The notes under the pieces: generated by a model
What the model saw: only the letters and a program-made list of their open reading frames with translations
Database searches by the model: none
Told to the model about the DNA's origin: nothing
Program-made: the position numbers and the translations under genes
Assembly (NCBI GenBank): GCA_903632075.3
Contig: CAHIKZ030005499.1
Coordinates: forward strand, 1,285,001 to 1,349,000
Origin: Acanthosepion pharaonis
Taxonomy: Eukaryota > Mollusca > Cephalopoda > Sepiida > Sepiidae
DNA length: 64,000 nt
Reading direction: 5' to 3'
Shown: positions 42,585 to 53,563 of the stretch, one piece after another
How positions within the stretch are numbered: the stretch's first letter is position 1
Layout of the letters: every line of letters begins with the position of its first letter

Positions 42585-42775
42585 TGTACATTATTTACAT
42601 TATTCGGACTATTGTCCTCATCATTGTTGCCATATTTATTACAACGTTTCGGACGTCGTACGCTTTCCAACTACCTGAAGAAGGCCGGAGCGTACAACCG
42701 CCGAAACTTTGTAATAAATATGGCGACAAAGATGAGGACACTAATCCGAATAATGTAAATAATGTATTAAATACA
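42585..42775. repeat. H4 repeat as a two-armed hairpin
   Basis: The left arm 42590-42668 (ATTATTTACATTATTCGGAC ... AACGTTTCGGACGTCG) is mirrored by 42685-42768 (GGAGCGTACAACCGCCGAAA ... AATCCGAATAATGTAAATAA). Arms are about 80 bp. CTACCTGAAGAAGG lies at the apex. Confidence 0.85.
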
Positions 42776-42977
42776 GATCCTTCATGTAAGATGTTAAGAA
42801 CACTAACCAATCAATGTAAAATGTCAAAAATAGACACCAAATACCAATAAATCTGTACAAGATGTTACCACTACAATCAGAAAATTAATACAAAATTGTA
42901 CTAAATCCAGATTAATCTTTCAAATAGAAAGATAAGATAGCGTTGGAATTGTACTCTATTCGTTCTCCTTCCTACCA

Positions 42978-42980
<3 letters not shown>
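42776..42980. other. No recognised feature
   Basis: Low-complexity AT-rich sequence. Confidence 0.3.
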
Positions 42981-43040
<60 letters not shown>

Positions 43041-43526
43041 ATTAATTGATTTAAAATCTGTTTTTTTTCGTTACACAGTTCTAACCATGTTTAAAAAATG
43101 GAAGCCATTTTTGAAACATGGTTAGAACTGTCTAGCGAAAAACATGGTTAGAACTGTGTCGCGAAAAAACATATTTTAAATCAATTAATTAATTAAATTA
43201 AACCATATTTTAATTAAATTTTAATTAATTTTAATAGTTTAATATTTTAATATTTTAATTAATATTTAATATTTTAATAATTTAATTAATATATTAACTA
43301 ATATTTTAATATTTTAATTCATTTTAATATTTTAATTAAATTAAACCATATTTTAAATCAATTGATTAATTAAAACATGGTTAGAATTGTGTAGCGGAAA
43401 AAAACATATTTTAAATCAATTCATTTATAATATTAATGCTCTGTAAATTTACATTGAGCACTATTTTGTAAAAATAAAAATAAAAATATCTATAAGAACA
43501 CTGGATTATATATCTTACTGTTCTTT

Positions 43527-43602
<76 letters not shown>
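42981..43602. repeat. H1 repeat between TA arrays, with extra inverted pieces
   Basis: TA tracts at 42981-43036 and 43532-43602 enclose an H1 copy (ATGCTCTGTAAATTTACATT, GAACACTGGATTATATATC). Its ACATGGTTAGAACTGTGTAG segment occurs three times (43106, 43144, 43376, with small differences), and the middle is an (A/T)-only block with TTAATTAAATT repeats. Confidence 0.8.
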
Positions 43603-43606
<4 letters not shown>

Positions 43607-44499
43607 GTACCTACAGGAATTAGTAACATAGACCAAATGTGACGATCGGGACTGAAATGATATACTTTCTATAAGGACTGTTGTACCCCACATCCTAAAT
43701 ATTTTAAAATTCCAGTCTCTTTCTTCACAACAGAATTTAGGATTCAACCTTTAGGAGGTTGCCTATTGATAATAAAAAATATCTTCCCCGCACCACAATG
43801 TGCGCTATTTGTGAATATACCGACCAGATAATGAAGTCAGTGTACCTGTGGTGTGAGGCTATTCAAGTTAGAAATACGATATACGGCACGAAATCAGATC
43901 TGACATGCTAATTTACAACGCTGTCATACGTACGTTTCTTGATGTTTTTGGCATTGTTCCTTCCTTCTAAAACTTGACTTTGATTGGCAAATTGGATGGG
44001 TTTCTTTTCGTCCACTCTTAATCATTATTCTCGAGCATTGAAAAAATTTGAATTACTCTCAAAGATCATGCTGTTTCTATTGTATGTTGGCATGAGAGAC
44101 ATTTCAATTAGCTTCATTCAAAATGAACGATTTTTTGGCAGTTGTCTTATAAATGCACGTCTGAAAAGAAATGTTAAATTTGGCTCTTTCTTAAACATAA
44201 CAGAAAACAAAATATTTTTGGCAGAAAATAAACAGAATGTACGACGTACTATTTTTATTGTAAAAAAGATGAAGACGCTACACTTGAGCAACGAATATTT
44301 GTGCACTCTGTGAAGAAGGTTCTCTGAAAGAATAAGCTTGTCAAAAGTAGTTTTTGATGTTTCTTGCTGAAGATTCCTTGATAAATGATGTCGCCACGGT
44401 CGGGTAAGCCGGATGAGATTGAGAAGAGTTAAAGTAGTACATTACTTTGGGATAACAGGATCCAATAAAAAAAAAATTAAATAAAATAAAAAAAATCCA
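43603..44499. other. No recognised feature; longest frame 109 codons
   Basis: The plus-strand frame 43984-44313 has no recognisable domain or obvious paralog here. I treat it as unsupported. Confidence 0.3.
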
Positions 44500-44512
44500 A
44501 GTTCTAAGTCAT

Positions 44513-44720
44513 TTGCATCATTTGAATATGTCAGAAAAAAAAGAAAATCTGGACTCTATTTCCGTGACGGCTAAGCTTCTACAACAAGGGAAAATTTTAG
44601 CAGGCGATGAAAAGTGGGCATTTTGCAAAAATGTATCAGAAAGTTGGCCGAAAATAACGGAACAAGATATTATAGTGTTCAATAAAATTTGTTTGAAAAA
44701 GCAGAAGCTTTATAAAAATT
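44513..44720 (+). pseudogene. Mariner transposase fragment (first catalytic motif)
   Basis: Within the frame 44513-44869, the residues MSEKKENLDSISVTAKLLQQ followed by ILAGDEKWAFCKNV match the mariner segment leading into the TGDEKWxxYxN motif, which holds the first catalytic Asp. The remainder of the frame (from about residue 60) is not mariner-like and belongs to unrelated sequence joined downstream. Confidence 0.6.
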
Positions 44721-44954
44721 ATTCTTCTCCAATTATTGAAATTCTTCACCTCCTGCTTAGTTCCACACCCCAGTGGAGAACAGGACCCCAACAACAAAAC
44801 ACTTTTTACGGCATGGTGTTGCCAGCTCCACACCTAACCGTTTTGATTTCAGAGGCGTCCTTTTCCTAAACTGGTTGCTTACCAAGGCTACATAGTTCAG
44901 TCTAAGTTGTTTTTTTAATTCGTAGCTGGGATGGAAGAAAAAAAGTATCTTTTG

Positions 44955-45115
44955 TTTTTAATCATTTCACCACCAATCAAGGCAATAAAGCCACTAAAGC
45001 ACAAGGGGTTACTGAATGTAAGATAATATGAGAAAAATGAAACGTTATTAAGAAGAGAGAAGAATAAAATAACAAGAATTAAGACAATAGAAGATAAAGT
45101 TTGATATTGCATTTA
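44955..45115 (-). repeat. LINE-B 3' UTR fragment
   Basis: CACCACCAATCAAGGCAATA and AAGCACAAGGGGTTACTG followed by A/G-rich sequence resemble 36209-36320. No coding part remains. Confidence 0.55.
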
Positions 45116-45242
45116 CTTTTATTGTCTTTGTTCCTCCTTGGTGCACACAGCTAGCGGAGCGGCCATGTTTATACTGCAACAGCATCAAGAAGAGATTCGA
45201 ACAAAGCTCAAACTTCGATCACGTGGCCAGAATTGTACCAAC

Positions 45243-45480
45243 TAAAATTAACAGAATTCATAAATTAATATTAATATCTACCCACCTATATACCGAGTGT
45301 AACAGCAAAATTGTCCAACTCGTAAAAGCATAATTATCCATCCTACAAAATGTTTAATATCTAAAAAAAACAAAAAACAAAAAAAAAAAAAAAAAAAAAA
45401 TCACTGAAGTATTTGAGTTTCCTTTTTCCAGGTTTTCAGATAAGACCATTAGCCATCTTGATAGCATTTGTGAGCACGCA
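45243..45480. repeat. Direct duplication, copy 1 (contains a Tc1 derivative left end)
   Basis: TAAAATTAACAGAATTCATA through CCGAGTGTAACAGCAAAATT to TCTTGATAGCATTTGTGAG repeats 693 bp downstream. Both the flank and the transposon end are duplicated. Confidence 0.85.
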
Positions 45481-45935
45481 TTAAGGAAAGTGACAAAGCT
45501 AATGATTTGTTCTTGCGAAAGTACGGATAATTTTTAACCTACTCTCTTATTTTAACAAATAAACCACAAAGATACTAGCTGTCTTTGTTAAAGAATCGCG
45601 CCAGAGAGTGTAGATAGATTTGAAATCTTACAACTCTAATATACCTGAGTGGTCGCACCTAGCAGTCATGATTGCCAGGTTCGGCGTCTGTTCTTTGCTC
45701 CGGTCGGCTGAGGGCGGAAGACTTTTACAGATCGCTCTCCCCTCTGGGGCAATACGCCCACCCAAATCCTTACGCAGAGATGGGATATTATGGGTGGTAT
45801 GGCCCGTTCAAACTGACTGAAATCACTTATAACCAATTCAATTTATTGGGTGTGGTGCGTCCTAAAAGCTCCAATACTCATAAACCTGTCAGAAAATATT
45901 GGCAACGGGTGAGGTCAATTAACCACAACCTTCCT
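45481..45935. other. Spacer between duplicated blocks
   Basis: More GC-balanced than its surroundings at about 45640-45800. Frames 45620-45820 and 45672-45938 overlap, and neither is recognised. Confidence 0.3.
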
Positions 45936-46175
45936 TAAAATTAACAGAATTCATAAATTAAAATTAATATCTACTTATCTATATACCGAGTGTAACAGCA
46001 AAATTGTCCAACTCGTAAAAGCATAATTATCCATCCTACAAAATGTTTAATAGCAAAAAAAAAATAAATAAATAAATAAATAAAAATAAATAATAAAAAA
46101 AACACTGAAGTATTTCTTTTTTCAGGTTTTCAGATAAGACCTTCAGCCATCTTGACAGCATTTGTAAGAATCACT
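45936..46175. repeat. Direct duplication, copy 2
   Basis: Matches 45243-45480 with an offset of 693 bp, diverging only in the A-rich tract. Confidence 0.85.
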
Positions 46176-46953
46176 GAAAAACCCTTAGAGTTATTCAGCT
46201 AAAAAGAGAGCAGGTTAAAATTGTTTTGTGTCAGACCAGCTGTCTTCCCAAATGAGCAATGGTAAGAGGAAAAAGATCATTCAGACCTTCAGTAATGGTG
46301 CCAACAATCATACTCTGGCTTCTATCTCTCAAAGTCCATTCAAGAACCATCAAGAGAACAGTGAATGAGTTTAAAAAAAGAGGGAACAGTAGAGAGGAAA
46401 ACTGGATCATGAGGTCACGGCAGGAAGAGGGATCATCATTTGAACTTAGAGCTAAAAAGACCAATTAGAAAAAATCTAACTCAATCCATAAGACATTTGG
46501 CACGTAAGAGAGCAGTTTCAGCTATGACAGTCCAAAGAGCAATGAAAAACAACTTGAAAATAAAAAGGTAGATGAAACCTGTGAGGCACCTTTCTACTAA
46601 AGGACAGAAAGTTAGAATGTTAGAGAGGGAGAAGATTATCTTGAATAAGTTGGAAAATGATCCTGGAATAATAATATACATATATATTTGAACTTTATTT
46701 CCATCCTCCATGAGCTTCCGATCCTTAGCTATGATTTATTAATGATGAACATGTCATTTTCGTTTATGATCGATTTCATCACGATTCTTCTGTTAAGCTT
46801 GGAGACTAATTATACATTCTTATTGCTCAAAGTAGAGTTCAATAGTGTTATAAAAACCTTGGAGAATTCCAGTAAGATATCTTTAATCATTTCTAAGATA
46901 CACCGGTTCAGATCTTAATCTAACAATTGCACAATTTTACTGTTACACCCGTC
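45985..46953 (+). mobile_element. Tc1-like derivative lacking the catalytic domain, copy B
   Basis: TIRs GTGTAACAGCAAAATTGTCC (left) and complement GTGTAACAGTAAAATTGTGC (right). The plus strand encodes the HTH half: SIRHLARKRAVSAMTVQRAM and EREKIILNKLENDPGIIIY, across frame changes, ending near 46678. It then passes through a short TA-rich junction into CATGAGCTTCCGATCCTTAG and the 3' terminal region. No DDE motifs are present. Confidence 0.85.
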
Positions 46954-47061
46954 GTATATATGTGTGTGCATGATTGTGTGTGTGTGTGTGCGTGGGTCCC
47001 TGTCTTTCTTTGAAACCATCTGCTTACATGCCTGTCTAAGGCAAGTATGATAAAAAAAAAA
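46954..47061. repeat. (TG)n microsatellite and spacer
   Basis: TG-rich tract at about 46961-46993. Confidence 0.8.
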
Positions 47062-47330
47062 AAAACAGAAATTTTGGGTCGATTAATTTTATTAATCGAC
47101 TATTCCAAATTACGAATAATACTTCTCGGAGAAGGAGGAAATTCTGTCCGAAATTATCCGAAGTTCATTTCGGAACAAAAGTCTAGGAAATCCAGTCCAA
47201 ACATTCGATTTTCCTGTACTGGTTCAAATTCCGGGCTTGTTTACTTTCGCTCAAGAACCGATCTCTTTTTACCCCACTACTTGATTATTTACGGTTTATC
47301 AAACATTTGCAGGTTATTTAAAGCCACATA
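47062..47330 (+). repeat. Dispersed repeat shared with 47935 and 59100
   Basis: GAAGGAGGAAATTCTGTCCG and GTTCATTTCGGAACAAAAGT, then CCTGTACTGGTTCAAATTCC and TTACGGTTTATCAAAC. The second half matches the complement of 59110-59285; the first half matches 47935-48060. Confidence 0.7.
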
Positions 47331-47934
47331 ATATTTGTAGACTGTAAGCATTTTTTTTGGTAGCGGTGGAAGGAAGATAATAGTGATTTAACGAGACAAA
47401 TCTTACTAATTAACCCATAGCAGGGGAATAAAAGTACAAGAAATGAATGCGCCTTAAAGAACAATTGACGCCTAAATACACAGATTTTGAATTTCATGAT
47501 CGGGCAGCTTACCAAGATATCGACACTCAACAATTCCGACAAAATCTCGTTCAAAAGCGAAATCAACTTTCTCACAGATTGAAATACTCGTAAAGGATGT
47601 TAATAAAGCAAAACAAACTTTGAAGTCATCCATAACAATCCTCAGACATCAGGAATCAACTGAATCTTATGACGCTAAACCATGATCCCTCCCGGAAATC
47701 TATAATTAAAGAAATGCTCAACAATTTACGTCAAAGCACTCACTTGTTCTACAACTCTCACCAATTGTCTCTACCTACCCCGATGATGGGAGATGATGGT
47801 AGAATCATACCTATCCCAAGTGTATTTGCTAGTCCTTATTTCAATCTTGTGCGTATACATGTAAATATAGATATATATATACATGCACATGTAATTCTGT
47901 GTATTTAGGCAGTAATTATTTATTAAGTCAAATA
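47331..47934. other. No recognised feature
   Basis: Short frames only. Confidence 0.3.
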
Positions 47935-48060
47935 CGATTAGAATCGACGCGTATTTTGTGTCGATTAATTTTAATGATTGACTTTTCTAAACAAGGATCC
48001 AAGGAGGAAATTCCGTCAGAAATTGTCCAAAGATCATTTCAGAATAAAAATACAGGAAAT
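47935..48060 (+). repeat. Partial copy of the 47062 repeat
   Basis: GTCGATTAATTTTAATGATTG and AAGGAGGAAATTCCGTCAG parallel 47062-47185. Confidence 0.65.
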
Positions 48061-48183
48061 ATTAAATTTAATAGTAATATAAGGAAAAATATTCGTGAAT
48101 ATGAAAGGATTATGATAAAAATAAGTAGACATAATGTTTGTAATTTATTCAGTAAGACATGCTTAAAAGAGAATTTGCTGCCT

Positions 48184-48261
48184 AAACACATGCACACACA
48201 CAGACAGACAGACAGATACACACACACACATACACACACGCACGCACGCACACACACACAT

Positions 48262-48297
<36 letters not shown>
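48184..48297. repeat. (CA)n/(TA)n compound microsatellite
   Basis: CACACA, CAGA and CGCA variants ending in a short TA tract. Confidence 0.95.
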
Positions 48298-48676
<379 letters not shown>

Positions 48677-48774
48677 GATTATCTGTGTAAGAATATATTT
48701 GTTGCGTCAAAAATAATTTCCGTAATAATAATAATTTACAAAAATGAAGTACAATGACATTTTATTCAATTATA

Positions 48775-49466
48775 CGAGATGGTATCCAAAAATTACCGAA
48801 CCAGTTATGTTTAAAAACAAAACTAATATAGTTTCTTTTAAAATCATTGTTTTCGAAATAGTTACCTTTTGCTGCAATACACTGGTTCCAGCGTCCCTGC
48901 CACTTTTTGAATCCACCCTGGAATTCTTTATCCGTACGAGCGAATCTTAGACTCTCTGCAATTCGCTCTGGGTATCGCCAACGTTTGGGCTGCAATTTCG
49001 GGAGAAATAGAAGTCCTCTGGTGCTAAATCTAGCGAACAGAACGCGTACGGAAGCGATGCAATGTTGATTTTGGCTAGAGACTCACGAGTGAGTGTCGTG
49101 AAAGAATCCAATTCTTCGCGCATCACGGACCCGATCGCTTTCGCCGAACGTCCTTCCCCAAAGGCCTCAGAACGTTGCAGTAGAATTCTCGATTGACACT
49201 CTGACCCTGGGCGACCAATTTTCGATGCACAATATCGAGGATGTTGGAAAAAGACAAAAAGAACGAAAGAGCATGCTCTTACATGACAACATGGCACGGT
49301 ATAGCATACAAGTGATATCAAAAACACAAATTTCATAACTTGATTAGTGAACACAGCGATGTCACTCGGAACACTCGCTCACTGCTAGCTCACACTGTGC
49401 TCAACTGATGTTGACATCTGTTGGCGAGCTACAGAACTAGTCAGTAAACATTTTGATACCACCTCG
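48775..49466 (-). pseudogene. Mariner-like transposon remnant
   Basis: Ends CGAGATGGTATCCAAAAA (left) and complement CGAGGTGGTATCAAAATG (right) are short TIRs. The minus strand carries a region corresponding to VNREFYCNVLR, then SLDLAPEDFYF (the SPDLAPxDF motif with the third catalytic Asp changed in context), and KEFQGGFKKWQGRWNQCIAA plus GNYFE at the C-terminus, in two frames. The frame 49354-48947 is open for 135 codons across the middle. The N-terminal HTH is missing. Confidence 0.8.
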
Positions 49467-49477
49467 GAAATTCAAAA

Positions 49478-49720
49478 TTATCTTTTGGGTAATAGGCTCT
49501 GATGCGCAAAAAGCTTTCGATGAATTCTTGAATCAGTTTTTATTTTGGGAAAGTTTTCCCCAGTTGAGCATTTTTGCAGCGATCGCAAAAGGTTGTAATC
49601 GCTAAATGCAATATGGCGGGTGGAGCTGACTGAACTGAATTCCAAAATTTCCATGGACCAACCGAATTCGCTTACGCGCAAATATCTTTGAGAATGGTAT
49701 GAATCCATCTGCTCTCCCCT
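49478..49720 (-). pseudogene. Mariner transposase C-terminal fragment (other subfamily)
   Basis: The open frame 49708-49478 reads FGWSMEILEFSS, then SDYNLLRSLQKCSTGENFPK and KLFAHQ. This follows the mariner C-terminal pattern around SDYxLFRSLQ, but the SPDLAP block is degraded to STRHIAF. It abuts the previous mariner remnant without overlap. Confidence 0.65.
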
Positions 49721-49721
49721 C

Positions 49722-49826
49722 AGCTATGGCAAATTGGGCTCTCTGGGATTGGTAATCAGTCTAGGAGAAGGATAACTTTGAAGACAAAACTGTACTTGGC
49801 TCTGGCGCTGTGATATAGATACCGTA
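49722..49826 (-). repeat. SINE-R fragment
   Basis: CTCCCCTCAGCTATGGCAAA and GTCTAGGAGAAGGATAACTT share phrases with the SINE-R body at 57880-58030. Confidence 0.5.

Positions 49827-49882
<56 letters not shown>
49827..49882. repeat. (TA)n/(TG)n array
   Basis: TA tract then TG tract, immediately followed by H1b. Confidence 0.95.
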
Positions 49883-49886
<4 letters not shown>

Positions 49887-50115
49887 AATATATAGAAAAT
49901 AGGAAAGAACTCGTTAGGTAAATAATCCAAAGTTCTTTAATATTTTTGCTATTATTTTTTTAAAAATAGTGCTCGATACAAAAGTAGAGCATAAATATAA
50001 TTATTTACTTAAAAATATGATTCCAACACACTACATAAAAGTTCTCATGTTTCAAAACAAGAGCCGAAAACTTCAATATAATTATTTGAATTAAATTGAA
50101 TTAAAGTAAGCTCTG
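49883..50115 (-). repeat. H1b repeat, forming one inverted flank of the PLE
   Basis: GGAAAGAACTCGTTAGG and AGTGCTCGATACAAAAGTAG, then AAAAATATGATTCCAACACA to AACTTCAATATAATTATTTG. The last ~115 bp is inverted at 51265-51372. Confidence 0.85.
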
Positions 50116-50546
50116 TTCCATCTTCAAGCGAAATTTTTTTTGGAATAACTGAAATTTACGTGTTTTAATAGCATATTCATTATTGAAATCAAAATTTCCA
50201 CGGTAACGGCTAGAGCGATTGTTTAAATAAACAGGGGTGTAAGGTGTTAATAATTTGTATCAGTATAAAGTTACATTCACAGATGTCAAGTCAGGGTAAG
50301 GTTGGGGTGTCTAAATTTAAAACGGAAGATGATTTCGCCTAGTCTGGTTTACGTGTCTATGGAGATTTATTTATTTTTTTTATTTTATTTTTTTCTGAAA
50401 GGGTTTTGTGTATATAAAACAACTGCCGTAACATTTGTTTTTTGACAACTTCATAAAGGGTTATCTTCTTTTGTAGGGTATTTAAACTATTCATTAGGAC
50501 TATGGTTTTTAAAAATTATTTTATTGTTTGTTTGTTTTTTTGCTAA
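50116..50546. other. PLE-flanking sequence, non-coding
   Basis: Resembles the H1 flank near 55480-55700 in short phrases (for example CATCTTCAAGCGAA), so it is probably PLE untranslated sequence. Confidence 0.45.
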
Positions 50547-51262
50547 TTATTCAATGCAAAAAATTTGATGATGTCGGCAAAAAACCGTTAACTCATCTTT
50601 ATTGTTTAACAGATTTTTATTATTTAGAAACTTAATAATGTGTAGTTTTTCATGTAGGCATAAAGGGCATGGGTCATCCCAAGTTTTACAAGTTCTAGTT
50701 TTTTTTAGAATTTTCCATTTTACTCTTGGTGTTTTATTCATTTCCTTCAAATGCCAAAAATATTTAGATTGAGATGTCTGATTTCTTTTATTTATATTGT
50801 TGAAAGAGCACTTATGCTGCCTCCATCTGGTTTTAAATTCATTCTTCGTAGACCCAATGTATATCATATTAGTATTAGAATCTCAATGGATAAGATAGTA
50901 CATTGGTATACCACAGATTTAACGCAGCATTTATTTTCCAATGGGCAGTCTTCTGGATTTCTACAATCACATAATTTTTCACTATTTTTGTCTAATTCAA
51001 GTGTAGGGTTTTTATTAATACTATTCCGGCATGGGGGGTGTTCAGGATTTTATCATTGTGTCTTTTTTATTATACTTTTTAGATTTTCAGTGCAGCTGTA
51101 ACTCAATTTTAGGGTGTTCTTATTAAATATTTTACTACGCCTACTATTGGTAGGAAAGTGTTTTTCAATTAAAGCTAGGAATTTCCGTCCTAGCTTAATA
51201 CTAACCATTTGGTTGAACGGAGGGGTATACCAAATGATTTTTCCTTTCCTGGTTTTTTTTTC
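50547..51262 (-). pseudogene. PLE linker and GIY-YIG endonuclease, 5'-truncated
   Basis: On the minus strand: IIWYTPPFNQMVSIKLGRKF and LIEKHFPTNS, then KLSYSCTENLKSIIKK (the RT-to-linker segment of PLEs), a frame change, then CDCRNPEDCPLENKC (the Cys-rich linker), VVYQCTI, and the open frame 50867-50547 with MIYIGSTKNEFKTRW (YIG motif and following Arg) and CPLCLHEKLHII. The RT catalytic motifs are missing upstream. In PLEs this domain nicks target DNA. It has at least two frame breaks. Confidence 0.88.
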
Positions 51263-51264
51263 TG

Positions 51265-51367
51265 GCTAGTACCAATTTAATTCAAATAATTATATTGAAG
51301 TTTTCGGCTCTTGTTTTGAAACATGAGAACTCTTATGTAGCGTGTTGGAATCATATTTTTAAATAAG

Positions 51368-51372
<5 letters not shown>
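51265..51372 (+). repeat. Inverted partner of the H1b flank
   Basis: CAAATAATTATATTGAAGTT, TTGTTTTGAAACATGAGAAC and GTAGCGTGTTGGAATCAT are the near-perfect complement of 49995-50110, so the PLE fragment sits between ~115-bp inverted repeats. Confidence 0.9.

Positions 51373-51421
<49 letters not shown>
51373..51421. repeat. (TA)n array
   Basis: TA tract bounding the PLE cassette. Confidence 0.95.
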
Positions 51422-51425
<4 letters not shown>

Positions 51426-51944
51426 CCCTCACTTGCCAGCACGACTCTGAGTTTCATGCAGAACGCAAACTTCAGGTGCTGAATATAGACTGACCGCTAC
51501 AAAATTTTGAATTAAAATATGCCTCCTTCTCACAAAGTTGGCGTGGTTATATATTATGCTAGGATTAAGGCTTCTTTTTTTAATTTTCAAATTTTCAAAT
51601 AATATTTGGCAATTAAAATAAACATTATTTATATATGTATGATAAAAAAAAATTAAAATTCTACATTTGAGTGGGAATATTCATAACTTTTTAAATTATA
51701 TAATTAAAGGGAAAATACATGTTCTTATTAAAACATGAATATTCATTTAATACGAATATATTAAAAAATTAACCGTAATTAGCATTAAAGATAACAATTA
51801 AAACATTTAAAAACTAATTAAAACTTAAAATTAGAAATAAAAAATAAAAGTTAAAATTTAAAAAAATTAACAGTTTTTATTGAAAATCTTTTTAGGGTTA
51901 TTTTTTTAAATTTTTTATGGATTAAATTTATAAAAAATTTCTTC
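51422..51944. other. AT-rich, nothing recognised
   Basis: Very AT-rich with TTAAAA and AAATTA phrases. Confidence 0.4.
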
Positions 51945-53056
51945 CGATATTAGTTTTGACATTACGGTTAAAAGATGGATTAAATCATATAATGTTGCGT
52001 TTAGGGTGTTTCTGCTTATTTCTAAATACTCTGAATTTACTTTATGGCGACTTAGTCCTAAAGCTTTAGATTTATCATATATTTCCTTATTGCTGGAGTT
52101 TGTGGATCGTCTAACTTGAACAGATTTACGTAAATTATCTAGAATTTTATGGTAATGGTTTACTAACCTATCTATGGTTATATTATACAGGGTTATTTAA
52201 AAAGAATGAACCGATTTCATTATGCAATATTCTAATAAGAAAAAGCAATAGAAAACACCAGCCAAGTCATAAGTATTCTAGTAACAATCAACTTTTATTT
52301 ACTGTCTTACAAGTTTTTAATATGGCCACCACCTACAGCATATCACGATCGACTGAGTTGATCGCTGTTGTTATTCGATGTTTAACTTCGTCGAGGCTAA
52401 GACGTAACGGTGGAATATAAACGTACACCCCACAAGAAAAAAATCACACACGGAGAGGTCTGGGGATCTCGCAATCCAAGCACAAAGAGCAAGGTCTTGG
52501 TAAGTGCCTGAAGCATAGTCTGTAAGGTTTCAAATGTGGACGTCTTCTTAGCACATGCCGGCTAGCTTGATTTGCGGACTCCCCTCAAACGCAGCACGAA
52601 TTCTTGCCACTTGTTCCTGCGAAACTCGTGGTCGTCCTGAGTTTTTTTTCCCCCTCTACACAGACAACCCACTCTCTTGAGACTGTTTAAACTACCATCA
52701 AACGTTCTTAGGAGAGGGCGGATTAATTGCCTTCGAAAAGCGCGCTGCGCCGTGATAACCGTATTTGTTTTCGTGAACTCGAGAACGCAGAACGTCTTTT
52801 ACCGAGGACTCGCCATTTAAGGGATAAACAAACAACTGAACGTTGCCGGAGATAAGTCGCAACTACAGAGCCACCATTTAAAACTTAGAAAACTCCTCTT
52901 TCAATTGGTCACAGACTCATTCCATGACGAGAACTGATGCAATGCCAAATGGAATCGGTTCATTTTTTTTAATAACCCTGTATATTATCATTTTTGTACG
53001 GTTTATAAAAACCACTATTCGGGTTGATCACTTTTTCATCGATAGTGGTGGTAATA
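51945..53056 (-). pseudogene. Open frame split by a mariner-like element; possible PLE N-terminus
   Basis: The minus strand is open for about 80 codons from 52186 down to 51945 (with LVNHYHKILDNLRK and GLSRHKVNSEYLEIS) and for about 22 codons from 53056 to 52989. Joining the two at the 8-bp repeat TATATTAT that flanks the insert keeps one frame. Its composition and helical, basic character, and its position upstream of the PLE at 50547 on the same strand, suggest the poorly conserved N-terminal part of a PLE protein. This is inference; no diagnostic motif is present. Confidence 0.4.
52188..52980 (-). mobile_element. Mariner-like transposon, ~0.79 kb, decayed
   Basis: TIRs CAGGGTTATTTAAAAAGAAT and complement CAGGGTTATTAAAAAAAAAT followed by GAACCGATT. 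The minus strand holds a degraded transposase: an HTH-like part (VSQEQVARIRAAFEGSP), then WIARSPDLSVCDFFL with the third acidic motif, and RITTAINSVDRDML near the C-terminus, with several frame changes. The central DDE part with the first two Asp residues is not recognisable, so the element is deleted internally. TATATTAT lies on both sides, which includes the TA expected for this superfamily. Confidence 0.75.
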
Positions 53057-53059
53057 TTT

Positions 53060-53062
<3 letters not shown>

Positions 53063-53120
<58 letters not shown>
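53063..53120. repeat. (TA)n array
   Basis: Pure TA tract. Confidence 0.95.
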
Positions 53121-53121
<1 letters not shown>

Positions 53122-53458
53122 CTGTAAAAACAAAATTACCTCAGCATGAGAATAATCTATTTCTGGCTGAGCTGAGCTGAGCCCAGCTGTCTTCAGCTCT
53201 TAAGTGTTTGCCTGTAAGGGAGGGATTAGAATTTATTTTCAATATCAGTTCCCCTCCGAGAGACGCCTTGTTTATGATAAGAGGCTTCTGTTTGTGACTG
53301 GGGGCCTGAGGTATCTCATTACGGGGAAAGAAGTTCGGGATTGGAGTTCATTTATGGCTAGAGTATTTCGATGTCTGTAACTAAATTTCGGTTTCTACTG
53401 TGGGGTACTCCGTATGCGAGCAACAAGTGTGGATTGTATAGCAACGGACCTATTACCT

Positions 53459-53463
<5 letters not shown>
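53121..53463. other. No recognised feature
   Basis: A small GAGCTGAGCTGAGC repeat lies at about 53167-53180. Confidence 0.3.
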
Positions 53464-53520
<57 letters not shown>

Positions 53521-53563
53521 AGAAGAAGAAGAAGAAGAAGAAGAAGAAGAAGAAGAAGAAGAA
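53464..53563. repeat. (TA)n followed by (GAA)n
   Basis: TA tract 53464-53511, then GAA triplets to 53563. Confidence 0.97.

Noticed and set aside
43984..44313. 109-aa plus-strand frame
   Set aside because: Looks plausible by length but has no recognisable domain, no paralog in the window and an AT-rich setting; unsupported.
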